Shown: positions 19,994 to 30,845 of the stretch, piece after piece
Position numbering within the stretch: position 1 is the first letter of the stretch
Layout: each line of letters starts with the position of its first letter
Assembly: GCA_035771165.1 (NCBI GenBank)
Contig: JAWNZC010000408.1
Location: forward strand, 1,054,001 to 1,118,000
Direction of reading: 5' to 3'
DNA: 64,000 nucleotides
DNA from: Paragorgia papillata
Lineage: Eukaryota; Cnidaria; Anthozoa; Scleralcyonacea; Coralliidae
Made by a program: the position numbers and the translations under genes
Notes under the pieces: generated by a model
Seen by the model: only the letters and a program-made list of their open reading frames with translations
What the model was told of the DNA's origin: nothing
The model's database searches: none

Positions 19994-20669
19994 ATGCTTC
20001 GCCACGAACGATTACGCGATCCAGAACTTCGAATTCTCGGTATTCACGAACGTTTTCAAAATGGACGAGCAACACTGCAACAAAGCCGACGGAAACAACG
20101 CTTTCTTAAAAGAATCCTTGTCGTTATGTGTAACGTAGCAGGTTTGTGGAAGCCGACTGGATGGAGGTTGTTGTGGTGTTGCCTTCTCTCTCTGGTTTGC
20201 TTATTTCAGCTTGGCACTAACTTATATACTGTCTGCAAAAAATCCCCATCTCAACCGCATTCGGATAAGAATTTGTCGCAATCCAAAAATCTACAAAAGC
20301 TACAAGAATCGTCCGCGGTCACATTGTCGTCGACCGCGATTACCTTGTCGTCGCTTGGTACGACGTCCTACCTAATGTTGCTATACTGCTTCGTGACAAA
20401 AATTCGAAGCCACGACAACTGTGTTTTGGCGCCGTGGGACGCAATTGAAGATCTCAGTTTGAGAAAGCTTAAACTTCTTACTGCATTCGTTGTGGTTACT
20501 TTGCTGATATTTCTAGCCTGCTTTGGCGTCTATATGAGCATGGCCTGGCAATTGTACACCAGCCACTTCGTTGCGTTACTAACAGGGATCGGGACAATAT
20601 TACATTTTGTTAGTCATGCTATTGCGCTTGTAGGCTGTCTCGTGTTTGCCATATGCACACTTGCATTAG
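19994..20669 (+). CDS. GRL-like seven-helix receptor, exon 1
   Basis: First of three exons of a 398-residue membrane protein. This exon gives residues 1-225 plus one base: a basic cytoplasmic-type N-terminus (1-56) with FLKRILVVMCNVAGLWKPTG, then four hydrophobic helices at about 57-79, 109-134, 160-183 and 192-225. It ends at the strong donor GTAAGT. ATG 19994 is the first in-frame Met after the stop at 19955. Long intracellular N-terminus, seven helices and about 400 residues match gustatory-receptor-like (GRL/7TMIC) proteins, which act as ligand-gated channels or receptors in the plasma membrane. Another ATG in good context (20060) opens only a short frame in a different phase. Confidence 0.75.
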
Positions 20670-20826
20670 GTAAGTATTCACACAGTATACTTAGGACGGT
20701 TTATATACACAAACGTTGACTTTCAATCAGTGAGCGAAGTCACCGGAAATACACGTTTTGGACATGAGTTGTTGGCGATGGCGTCTTGGTGCTGACCAAA
20801 AAAGACCGAAGGCACTAGGGACGAAC

Positions 20827-21489
20827 TTTTCACTGTGACGTCACAAAATTCTAAAATGTTTATTATTAAACCTACAACGTTGGTTGTTTTATATATTTTG
20901 TAGATCGTTATTTTCCTGGATGAGTACAGAGTTTTGAATTATATTATTGTTGCTGAAGCTAGTCAGCATAATTTGCAAATGTCGTTAAAAGCCACTTTGT
21001 ACACACAGTTGGGCATACAATGCTTGGTTGAGCTTTAGAAGAGATGTCTAATTATATCTGATGAACAATCCAAAGATTCTGGTTGAAACTACACTTTATA
21101 TGGGCATTCGTTTTTTGGCCGCCATATTTGTGTACCTCACAGACGCCAATTAGGTACACAAACATGGCGGCCAAAAAACAAATGCTCGTATAACGTGTAG
21201 TTTTTGCCAGAGTTTTCAGGTTGTACATCAGATATAACATCACTTCTAAAGCTTAACAAAGCTTTATACGTTGAATTGTGTACACAATGCGGCTTTTAAC
21301 GACATTTGAAAATTATGCTGACATCAGCAATAATATAATTCAAAACCCTGTAACTCAAGAACGAACATTTGTATCGACTTACAATTTTCCAGGAATACTC
21401 GTAATAACGATCTACAAAATATATAAAACAACCAACCGTTTAGGTTAAAATAATAAACATTTTAGAATTTTGTGACGTCACAGTGAAAA
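20827..21489. mobile_element. 663-bp palindromic element
   Basis: The ends TTTTCACTGTGACGTCACAA and AATTCTAAAATG match at both edges in inverted order, with further pairing through most of the arms (for example TTATATATTTTGTAGATCGT). The centre is a hairpin around GGCCGCCATATTTGTGTACC. No coding capacity. Confidence 0.8.
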
Positions 21490-21524
21490 CCACCTATAGA
21501 AGGCTACTGTAGCGTTTTAAGAAC

Positions 21525-23260
21525 GAGATTAATGAACCAGGTGGATGGGCGACAATCTCGTACCTAGAACCTGCGATCCTTTTGGTCAGTACCAAGCAAT
21601 GGATAATTAATTCCTTTTGCTCGGGGCCCGTGGGGTTTACCCACCCTTCCCACCCAGCAGTTGCGCCACTGTCGACCTTGTATTCTCTAATATATAATTT
21701 CAAAGTTCTGAGACGAAACTGCAAAGAATTACGAGACGAGCGAGACGATGGATGTTTGTTTGGCGACGAAGCGAGAATAACAATAGTTTTAACTTGTAAA
21801 TTGTCGGGATTTTTGCTGTTTTAAATTATGTCATGTGTTCAATTGTATTTTGGGTCTGTCGTGTATAATTATGTGTTACAGAACGTCGAGAAATCGATTA
21901 AACAAGTTTGCAACGTGCACATTATTGGAAATTTTACTGTTTTTAAACTAACCAATCAGATGACAAGTTTCATCGGAGTTCCCCAGAGCCTGGGTCCCGA
22001 GCATTTTGTGACGTCATTATTATTATCATGTCATGACATTATATTATTATCATGTCTTCCAACTATGTCGCAGTTATGTTGTGTTGTTTCAGACTGCTGA
22101 CATAAAACATCAACATAACGTGGTGTTTTTGCCTTTTGGGGGTAGGGGGTAAAATTTTGGCAAGAAGTGCCCTTATTAGCATGTGCAGTGTGCACTGACT
22201 TGTCTGCGCGCAGGCTATGCGGAATGGAACGAATGCAGTTATGAATCTGCCCACTTTAACAGATGTTGAATCGGAGTGTGAGTGATTAGATTTTGCTCAA
22301 AAGTGCCCTCAAAGTGCAGGAAATTCCATTTCAGAGACCCTAGATTCAAAGATTTTCCGAGGGAGCATGCCCCCGAAACCCCCTAGAAATGCGGTCACTA
22401 ATATAAATCGGAAAGGGCCCCCGAAGTAATCAATCCCACGGACCCCCAGATGCCTAGTTGCGCCACTGAAGGTCGATGTAGTTTAGCCAAAATTCCTGAC
22501 AGAAAGTCTGCCGAGTGCCGATGGCGACTTGGACATATAAAACACTCTCGTCAAATCGTCCTGTTGACGATTTAGAAAAAAGCTAAGAAAGACCATTTGT
22601 ATCGCAACGCTTTGTCAAGAGCTTTGTAAAACATACTGGGCCATTCTTTATCGGTAAACAAATATTTTTCCTGGTCGTCGAACGGCTAAAGATCGTCGAT
22701 GACAGTAACAAATTATAGGGAACTGGGAATCAGAGGACTGGGAACAAAAACCCAATTTATTTTTTTTTATCGGAGTTTCCCAGAGCTTTCCAGAGGCTTC
22801 CAGAGCCTCCGTTCCTATGTACTGACCAAAAGGATCGCAGGCTCTGGGTACGATATTGTGGGGAACTCCGATGAAAAAAACAACCCAACCATCGACGATC
22901 TTTAGCTTGTTCGAAGACCAGGGAAAATATTTGTTTACCGATAAAGAATGGCCCAGTATGTTTTACAAAGCTCTTCACAAAGCGTTGCGATACAAACGGT
23001 CTTTCTTAGCTTTTCTCTAAATCGTCAACCGGACGATTTGACGAGAGTGTTTTATATGTCCGCGTCGCCGTCGGCAAGGAATTGTACTTTCTGTCAGGAA
23101 TTTTGGCTATTAAAAGTACATCGACCTTGTATTCTCTAATATAATTTTAAGTTCTGAGACGAAACTGCGAAGAATTACGAGACGAGTCAGACGATTGGAT
23201 GTTTGTTTGGCGACGATCGAAGCGAGAATTGGTACTGACCATAGTACGAGATTGACAAAA
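21525..23260. mobile_element. Foldback-type composite element
   Basis: Inverted arms of about 240 bp (22478-22720 and 22890-23125) share words such as GACGATTTAGAAAAAAGCTA versus its complement, and ACCGATAAAGAATGGCCCAG. A direct repeat of about 110 bp, starting TCGACCTTGTATTCTCTAAT, lies outside them (21672-21780 and 23113-23230). Several elements appear to be inserted in one another. No transposase is visible. Confidence 0.6.
22285..22468. mobile_element. hAT-type MITE fragment
   Basis: CCATTTCAGAGACCCTAGAT, GCATGCCCCCGAAACCCCCT and the end TTGCGCCACTG resemble the right half of the intact hAT element at 40524-40885. Confidence 0.55.
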
Positions 23261-24379
23261 AGATACCCAGACTCTAATTGTCGTTACGCCTCCATGTGGG
23301 GGCCGCTGAAACCTGGACGAACTGGGCAGCAGAACTGTAGAAGCGATGTAGCGCCTAACAAATAATTTGCCATTTTGGACGATTTATTCTAAACGATACC
23401 ATAAATGACTTTTGAGGAAATGTGTTATTTTAAATAAACATCTATATTTTATGCCTTTAAATGTGATTTCAAGAATATGGACTTGTCTAACAAACATATA
23501 CTAGAAATATGTTAACACAATAACCCCTCGCCCTCTTTTACACGAACTTTTGTAGGTAGAAAAAAGGTTTAATAAACGCAAGCACCTTCGTGCTCTTTTT
23601 CATTGGGAGCCTGGAAATAGTTTTGAAATTTAAATTAAAGTATAATATTTGAAATAAAAAAATTGTAAAGAAAAAGGTAATAATTAACAAAGAAAGCCTC
23701 GAAATATCAGCAAAATATTAGGGTTATATTTTACAGTTCTTTCTTTCCATGTTTACAAAGAGCATTGCTAGAGCATCTAAAAATATTTGCATTTTTCAAA
23801 GGATTGAATATTTGAATTGATTGAAAACTACTGAAACATCTGATTGGCTGCCACGGTTATATTCATTTATGGCATTTCAAATTTATATTTAGAATAGCAA
23901 AAACAAATTTCATCCCAAAATCTGAAGTGTTGAAACTGTTTTCACCTTAGACTTTACATCTGTAATATTTCAATTAACCACTGACCAATATATAACTGGA
24001 CTGCGGGTGCTGGCCAAAAATGTGTCTCCATTTTCACTTTAAAAATGGCGGCATTTATGGGTCCTTCTGCTAATGGTAGCGACCACTGACATGTACTTAT
24101 CGCAGGAAAGAAATAATATTTATGTAAATACAAAGCGATTTTCTTACTTTATTAATAACTCGTTCCTGTGTGAGGGCTTCCCCAGAGGCTCTTGTGTAAT
24201 AAGCATAGCGGCAGACAAAGCGTAGCGGTAGAGCGGAGGGCGGAAACGCGGATTTCTGGTTGTACAATATTTCTTGCTCAACTTATTAATGTACTTATTT
24301 CTTGCTCAACATTATATATACATTAAATTAAAACAACAAATTAAAAAAATACAATTAATACAAAAGTAATAACTATAGT

Positions 24380-24385
<6 letters not shown>

Positions 24386-24422
<37 letters not shown>
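24386..24422. repeat. (TA)n microsatellite
   Basis: About 18 TA dinucleotides. Confidence 0.9.
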
Positions 24423-24426
<4 letters not shown>

Positions 24427-24618
24427 GTGTGCACAGTAGCAAAAGTAGCGTTACTACTGCAAGGAGATGAATAAATGTTCTTTCAAATAAGACAAACTTA
24501 ATTTTCGTAACGTTTTATCAACACATTAACCGTTAATTTTCTTATTCTCCGACAATTCTTATTGCCGGCACATATATCCACAGTAATATTGAAATGTTGA
24601 AACGTATTTATCAATTAG

Positions 24619-24867
24619 CCTTACCAAAAAAAATGGCGACTTGTATATTTAATCACAATCCTTTTTTGTGTGCAGTAAATATTGTTTCTTGCAGAAATAT
24701 CGGAAGATATAGGATTTAAAACGATCAACTTTATATTAGGAAAGAAGCTCGTGCTTATTTAATCCATCTTAGTATGATTAACAATGTTTAGATGTTATTT
24801 GGGCTGATTTGAGGTCGCAAAGCATTGTGGTTAAATGTACCACCGCCATCTTTTTCGGTACGGTCAA
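24619..24867. mobile_element. MITE family A, copy 2
   Basis: Matches copies 1 and 3 over its length (AGTAAATATTGTTTCTTGCA; GCATTGTGGTTAAATGTACC). It ends 40 bases before the exon 2 acceptor of the receptor gene, so the branch point probably lies in the short unique stretch between. Confidence 0.75.
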
Positions 24868-24907
24868 TTTGCTCACTAATATTCTCAATAATTCCTTTTT
24901 CATCCAG

Positions 24908-25222
24908 GAACATTGGCTAATGACACAATACGACATATGCATGATACGAGAGGAAGACTGGACGCCTTGATTCAAATCCACGAGGAATTATGTCGTATCG
25001 TGTTTGACACCGTCACAGCTTTTGCACCATGGTTTGTTGTACATTGGTTAATTTATGCTGCAGTTATCATTGTTTCTCTCGTGTACGTGACCGTCGAATA
25101 TTCACAGGATAATGGTTGGAGCAAGTCTTTTGTCTGGTTCTTTACTCTTGTTACAGTAAATTATTTATTCATATTTCTGCTGCCATGTTTTAATGCTGCT
25201 TATGTAACGTCAACTTGTGGAG
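24908..25222 (+). CDS. GRL-like seven-helix receptor, exon 2
   Basis: Joins exon 1 in phase 1 and encodes residues 227-330. It begins with a hydrophilic linker whose LDALIQIHEELCRIVFDTVT (about 243-262) resembles the conserved L..IH..L......N segment before helix 5 of gustatory and GRL receptors. Helix 5 (about 263-287) and helix 6 (about 299-326) follow. The donor is GGAG then GTCAGT. The identical intron phase at both junctions and continuous membrane topology make the gene model convincing. Confidence 0.75.
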
Positions 25223-25439
25223 GTCAGTATGCATGTTCAGTGTGCATGTTAATTTATAATTTTCTTCCGAGGTGCATGCGTGTTATTTAAATGTTTCTAA
25301 CCTTCAATCCCAGGCTCTTTACTCGGTGCTTGCAGTAGGTTGAAATCGTACATGCATGAGGTCATGTGCATGTACATGCAGATGTGGGACAAAATTCCTT
25401 TTTTTGTAATTAAGTACAATCTACATCCGGTAAAATTTT

Positions 25440-25810
25440 CAATGTAAAATGTACAACGTACCATGGACAATTGTCAATGGCAATATACGGAGAATAGGCA
25501 ATGTACAATGCACAGAGGACAATGCACAATGCACAATGATCACAATGATACACAATGAAATTCAATAGACAATAACAATAAACAATAGACAACAGACAAG
25601 AGTTTTACAATGCACAATTGTACAATGCACAATACACAACACATAATCACAGTGACATAATGCACAATACACAATGCACAACACACAATACATAATGAAC
25701 AATGCATGCACAATCTTCAATTCACAATAGCCAGTAAATAAGATACAATGCATAATAGACAAAGAACAATGCACAATATAATGAACTATAGACAATGCGC
25801 ATGCAATGTG
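25440..25810. repeat. Degenerate ACAATGC minisatellite
   Basis: About forty imperfect copies of a 7-9 base unit (ACAATGCAC, ACAATAGAC, ACAATACAC) in intron 2 of the receptor gene. The minus strand is open for long stretches only because of the repeat. Confidence 0.85.
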
Positions 25811-25954
25811 CAAATTAAAAATGAAAGGACATTTAAATTTTTTTTATCTAATTTTTAAAAATTACAAATAACAAGTAAAAAATAACTAATTGCAAAAACT
25901 GCAAATTACAAATTACCTGCCAGACGTTCAGACAATTTTAAAAATATATGTTTT

Positions 25955-26066
25955 TTATTTTATTTCTATTTTATTAACTTTGCCATAACTGCCATGTTAC
26001 AAACATAAATACAGAAATTGAGACAACAGGCTGGGCAACCGCAACAACCAATGCCAATTACTGCGG
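25955..26066 (-). mobile_element. Retroposon 3' tail, copy 2
   Basis: Same sequence as 19325-19452: GCCAATTACTGCGG, GCAACCGCAACAACC and a TTTTATTTCTATTTTATTAA tail, seen here as complement. Confidence 0.5.
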
Positions 26067-26256
26067 CATTATTATTGTGATTGCCGGTACTACTGAGAAA
26101 GTTTTTAAATTAGGAACTGTTGGAAACGCACTGTAGTAGAACTCGTCAGAAAGTGATATGAAGTTGAGTAAGACAGAAAACCATTTCATTGTATTTACTA
26201 AAAATTATTTTAATTAGATCTAATTAATTAATTTGTTCAATTATTTTCTTATATAG

Positions 26257-26462
26257 GTATTGCTTATAAAATAAACAAAACCACAGCCAACGACTGGCCT
26301 TTGAGGCATCCGTTTAGAGAAAGAAATAACATTAATTTATTCCTAACATACACTAAAGAAAGACAATGCGTTTTTAAGATTGGCCACATCACCTTTACTT
26401 CGACCATTGCTTGGGTATCTTTATTACTTGCTTCAATCGGACTAGTTTTGCGTTTACTTTAA
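26257..26462 (+). CDS. GRL-like seven-helix receptor, exon 3
   Basis: Joins in phase 1 after TTATATAG and encodes residues 331-398 with stop TAA. The segment NNINLFLTYTKERQCVFKIG followed by a last helix (ITFTSTIAWVSLLLASIG, to the C-terminus at 398) has the layout of the conserved C-terminal signature of gustatory/GRL receptors: loop, F.ig, then helix 7. The insect TYhhhhhQF motif itself is absent, as is known for many non-insect GRLs. A mariner-type MITE starts 47 bases past the stop, and no clear poly(A) signal precedes it. Confidence 0.75.
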
Positions 26463-26509
26463 GGGACTGTTTATTGAGGGAGACTTTCCCTCTTAGATGT
26501 TAAAAGCTA

Positions 26510-26661
26510 CAGTAAAAACCCGCTAACAATAACCTACCACTAGTGATTAAGAACCTCAGGCTCAAATTAAGAATTTATTTATATAAGAATATATAAGAAA
26601 ATAAGAACCTATCCCAGGCTGATTTGGTAAAATGTAGGTTCTTGTTAGCGGGTTTTTACTG
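26510..26661. mobile_element. TA-flanked mariner-type MITE
   Basis: CAGTAAAAACCCGCTAACAA and TTGTTAGCGGGTTTTTACTG are perfect inverted ends, with TA at 26508-26509 and 26662-26663. Confidence 0.9.
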
Positions 26662-28322
26662 TAGTGCACATGAAACGAAAATTAAGTCTGTCTTATTTGA
26701 AAGAACACTTGAAATAATAGAGTAACATCTTTTGCAGTTTTTCGTTTCCTTGCTTCGTCCTTGAGATATTTCAGTTTGTTTGATATGCAACTGATTTGAC
26801 TTCTAAGATAACTTTAGATCACACTTTGCATAATGACTTATCGTGTTCTATATCTTTGCTATTATCGAACAAAAGCACTTCACGAATTAGGAACCATGCA
26901 CTGTAAATTTCAAGGGGCAAAATTTACCCCATTTTGGGGGTAAAAGTGCTATTTTTGTGGGGGTGAATGATAAAGGGGTAATAATTACCCCTTAAATAAG
27001 GGCAATTCTTCTTTTTGTCGCGCAGAATTACCCCTTTTACGGGGGTAATTTGTTGGAGCAAATTTTTTACCCATCTCGGGGTAAAAATGTAAAATTTACC
27101 CCTGAATAAGGGGTAAAAATATAGGGGGGTAAAATTATCTAGAGGTAAAATCTACACCCATTTTGGGGGGTAACTAATAACGAGGGTAAAATTTACATTC
27201 TTGTAAGGGGTAACTAGTAGTGGGGGTAAAAACTCCCCCCTACGTTGGGGGTAACCAGAACTGCAAGACAATGTTTTCGAAAATGGCGATTTTTTTCGAA
27301 AGAGTGACATGAAGACATAACTACAATTATCGTTAATATAAAAGCGTATGTAGGCAATTTTCTTGAATAGTTTTTGTACACAAATGTGTATAATAGTTAA
27401 AAATTAAGGTGAAGATTGTTTAGCAGATTGAAATCGACCTAAAGTTTACTTCCGTAAGCTTGTAAACATCGTCTGTGTGTAAAGGCTCAAAGGTGACTGC
27501 TCACAAAAATGAAATTACTCTGGATTTGGTTTTGAATGTTGTTGTTTTATATTGGATTAAATTGGGGTACGTAAACAAGTGTTATTTCCTATATTTTTTG
27601 CTCTACGACAATGTCTTTAAGTTGCTATTGAAATGAATTACTTTGAATGATTTTACACTTTTCTTGTGTCAAAAACAATGCGAAAAAGTTTGAACAAAAG
27701 AACTTGGCTCATTTATTTTTTGACTCGACAAAAGTTCATTGCTAATATATATCATGAACTTAGTTGAAACTATAGTATTTTCGGCATTGTCTGTGTATCA
27801 AAGCTGGGGAGACAAGATTAAAATGGGCTGAACTGACTTTGAATCTAGTTCTTAACGTTGCAACGATTTAGTTTCTTTTCCCATTTTGCTGGAAATTCGT
27901 ATAGGTAAACAAATGTTTGTACATATTTTTGGCCTACAACAGTGTTTTATAAACTGTTATCGAAATAAATATTTTGTTTCTTCATCGTATGATACGGAAA
28001 CTGACCGGCTATTAACTCATAACATTAGTTCTATGTGGCAAAATTAATGTAAATGTTTTTGATCTGTCACAACTAGTCAACACAAATGGGGTTTTTTAAT
28101 GAAACCCTTCCAAACCCATCACAAATGTCGTGAAACGTTATAAAATAAACGTGTTAAGAAAAGTAAAGAAAATATGAACTTAACAATGTAATATTAAAGA
28201 AAAAACTCGGTTATATATCGTAAATTTCAATAATAAATATGAAGAGGCGGTTGGCGCAGTGGTAAGGAAAGGAGGATGTTGCGCTCTTCCCAGAATGCTT
28301 TGCGACAAAACTATATTATCAA

Positions 28323-29435
28323 ATGCTCGCGCGAAGGATGATCATTTCCAAGATGGAGGCGTTGAGTGAACAGGAGTGGCAAGCAGACGTGTTTTCTAGA
28401 TCTAACTTTATTTATTTACACTGTTGTGATTTTTCAAATAAACGTGATTTCACTGTGCCTAGTTTACCGTTTTTTCGGCTACAGTTGCTTTATGGTCATT
28501 TTAGTTTCATGGATTTGCTAGATCAAAGGCGAATGTGCATGTTTCCAGTCTGTACTAGGTTGTTGAAGAAGCTTGATAATGTAAGATCTCCATGTATTAT
28601 AAAGGTTATTTCAAGCGCATACTTCGAGGTAAGAGTTTATATACCATTAACTTTTAGTTCTTTCTGCTTCGGCGAAGTTTGATAATTCGAAGTGTGCAAG
28701 TTTTATCGGATGAATGTTTTTTTTTATCAAAAGGCAGATCCTAACGAAGTTACAGATGAAAAGGACGAGAAAATGTTACTGATTTGGGATTTTATAGTGG
28801 AAACTAATATGTCTGTGGCCGCATCTGCTTTAGCACCAGTTAATGTGGTATCTATTGTGGATACAATGCCCCATTCACCGTTGCTGAATTTGTGCAAGGT
28901 CAATTGCAACTGTTCCAAATATCCCCATATTGGTTTGATAAATGTCAATACAAGTGTCGATTCTCCAGTATTTGCTTCAGAAGAGTGTACAGGAGCTATG
29001 GATGATAAGAAAGATCTTTTCCTGGAAAAGGAAGTTAAACAACTCCTTTTCTCCGAGACAATGTCTCTCAAAGGAAGTAGTTATCATGACAACTTTCAAG
29101 ATTGTTTAAGAGTTTGCAAGCATAAACTTATGTCAGATGAAGCTTGTGAAATACGGTTACATGCAGAACCAACTAACAAGAGGGATGAAAATGCCATTGT
29201 TGTCCAGGCTCTATTAGATCAGTGGCTGCCAATCGGTTATATTCCAGGCCCAAAGGTCCCTAAAGTAACACATGCCATGAGTAATAAGGAATTGACCGAG
29301 GTTAAGTTAAAAAATGCTATTTACCAGTATGTCAATGCACTACATGATCATAGATATTATGCAGATATTGTTCTAACAAAGAAAGGAAGATGGCATGCTG
29401 ATGAAAAATATTATTTTTATAATCAAGACATTTAA
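28323..29435 (+). CDS. HIRAN-domain protein of transposon E3 (two exons)
   Basis: Exon 1 (28323-28628) ends at GAG then GTAAGA; exon 2 (28734-29435) starts after TATCAAAAG. Both junctions are phase 0, giving 335 residues. Residues 225-315 form a HIRAN domain: EPTNKRDENAIVV (247-259) and IGYIPGPKVPKV (269-280) are its hallmark motifs. HIRAN domains bind 3' single-stranded DNA ends (as in HLTF) or occur beside nuclease or helicase domains; here the domain stands alone after an unrecognised N-terminus. ATG at 28323 lies ten bases past the left terminal repeat, with alternatives at 28338 and 28353. An accessory role at transposon ends is inference. Confidence 0.7.
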
Positions 29436-29484
29436 AAATCCGACTCAACTGACTTTATTTAGTTCAATGATTAATTTTTTAAAT

Positions 29485-29540
29485 ATGTTCATGGTGATAT
29501 AATATTCAAGATAAGTTTTGTGGAAACACCATGTTTAATA
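29485..29540. repeat. Half of the mobile hairpin found at 9800
   Basis: CATGGTGATATAATATTCAA then GATAAGTTTTGTGGAAACAC matches the left arm and flank of the hairpin at 9788-9830, just after the HIRAN stop codon. Confidence 0.6.
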
Positions 29541-29789
29541 TTAAAATCCTTTCACATGTTTGTCTCTGGTGAAGGGATTTTGCTTAAAACACAAGTGTTT
29601 TGTTTATGTATTAAATGGTAGTTTGGCATTTCTTAATATTTCTATTTATATATGTACAAAAAATTGGTTATTTGTTGATGAAAGCTTTGTTGACTGCTAA
29701 CAGAGCACTAGTGTTTATTAAAATATTGAATATACACAAGTTTTTATAAGGGATTTGAGGTATGCAGTGTTGCATCTTATCACCAATAT

Positions 29790-29905
29790 AATAATATAAT
29801 ATAATATAATATAATATAATATATAATATATAATATATATAATATATGATATATAATATATAATAACATAATATAATATAATAATGTAATGTAATATATT
29901 AAAGC
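29790..29905. repeat. (ATATA)n-like simple repeat
   Basis: Irregular repeats of ATAAT and ATATA between the two convergent genes of E3. Confidence 0.85.
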
Positions 29906-30078
29906 TAAAATTTTGCTCTGTTAATGTTATTTGTCAAACACCTTACCAGTTACCAACCTTATTAAATGTGCAAAGTTAAGTGATATTTACAGTATCAAAG
30001 GATACTACAGTAAATGCAAGTGTTTGATGTTTCAAAACAAATATTACAATACAATTTACAATATTACAAGGTATATAA

Positions 30079-30845
30079 TTACAATTTGCTATGTGGATCA
30101 GGTAGATAATCACCAGGCTTGTGGAATGATTGTCGAATTGTTTTTTGATCCCTTGCTGGTAGAATAGCCCTTGCACTAACAAAAATGGAGCTGTCTTCTC
30201 TTTGGTTTAGACGGAGACGATGTAAACGAAGAGGGTGTTTTCTAATGTTTGATAAGTTTTCTTCAGAGCACTCTGGTTTCTCATCAAATGAAGGCTGCAC
30301 TTCCTTGTACCTTTCATTGAGTGTACTGTAATAAAAGGGAAGGTCGTCGTCCATTCTCTTTGTAAACTCTCTGCAAATAATAAACATTCTAGAATTGAGT
30401 GAAACACACTCCCTCTTGTGTTTGCAACAAGCTATGTAAACATGGGTTCTTAAAGTAAATAATACAAAAATCAAAAATAGAATCTAAAAATAGCTCGAAG
30501 GTGGTATGAGAGGCTTTTCCTTGATATTTAAGACATGTACATCACCCTTTATACAGTGCAGCAACACTATACTTTTATCTTAGGAATGAAATACTTGTAC
30601 CTTACACCCTTTGGCCAATATTCTTTGAACTGCTTTGCTGTAAAAACTGTACCAAGGTCTCGGTGAACTATACCAAAAAATGTTTCTAAGTCATCCGTGC
30701 CACCAGCACGTGGGTGTTCAGGATAGCCAATTAAGTTGATTTCTCGTCTACGCAATTCTTGGCTTTCGATGTTGGTAGTCACTTTAATCACTGTGTCTCG
30801 AGAAAAACCTCTAATGTTTTCCACTGGTCTAATAAGAAAATTCAC
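30079..30845 (-). pseudogene. Transposase-like C-terminal exons of E3
   Basis: Two minus-strand exons. The upstream one (to about 30600) has IGYPEHPRAGGTDDLETFFG followed by IVHRDLGTVFTAKQFKEYWP. The downstream one (from about 30378, acceptor TTATTTGCAG) has REFTKRMDDDLPFYYSTLNE, later RAILPARDQKTIRQSFHKPG, and stops at 30079. The TDDLE.FFG...R..G..FT..QF pattern resembles the last catalytic acidic segment of P-element/THAP9-like RNase H-fold transposases; similar unnamed proteins recur in fish and cnidarian genomes as I recall them. The most plausible donor is AG then GTACAAG. The N-terminal catalytic half is absent. Confidence 0.5.

Larger units (their letters stand above)
20670..24907 (+). 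other. Receptor gene intron 1
   Basis: Bounded by GTAAGT and TTTTTCATCCAG. The 4.2 kb are filled with a palindromic element (20827-21489), a foldback cluster (21525-23260), a hAT-like fragment (22285-22468), a (TA)n run and MITE A copy 2. The segment 23261-24385 shows nothing recognisable. Confidence 0.7.

Noticed and set aside
25410..25813. Cysteine- and tyrosine-rich minus-strand frames
   Set aside because: They are translations of the ACAATGC minisatellite in intron 2 of the receptor gene.
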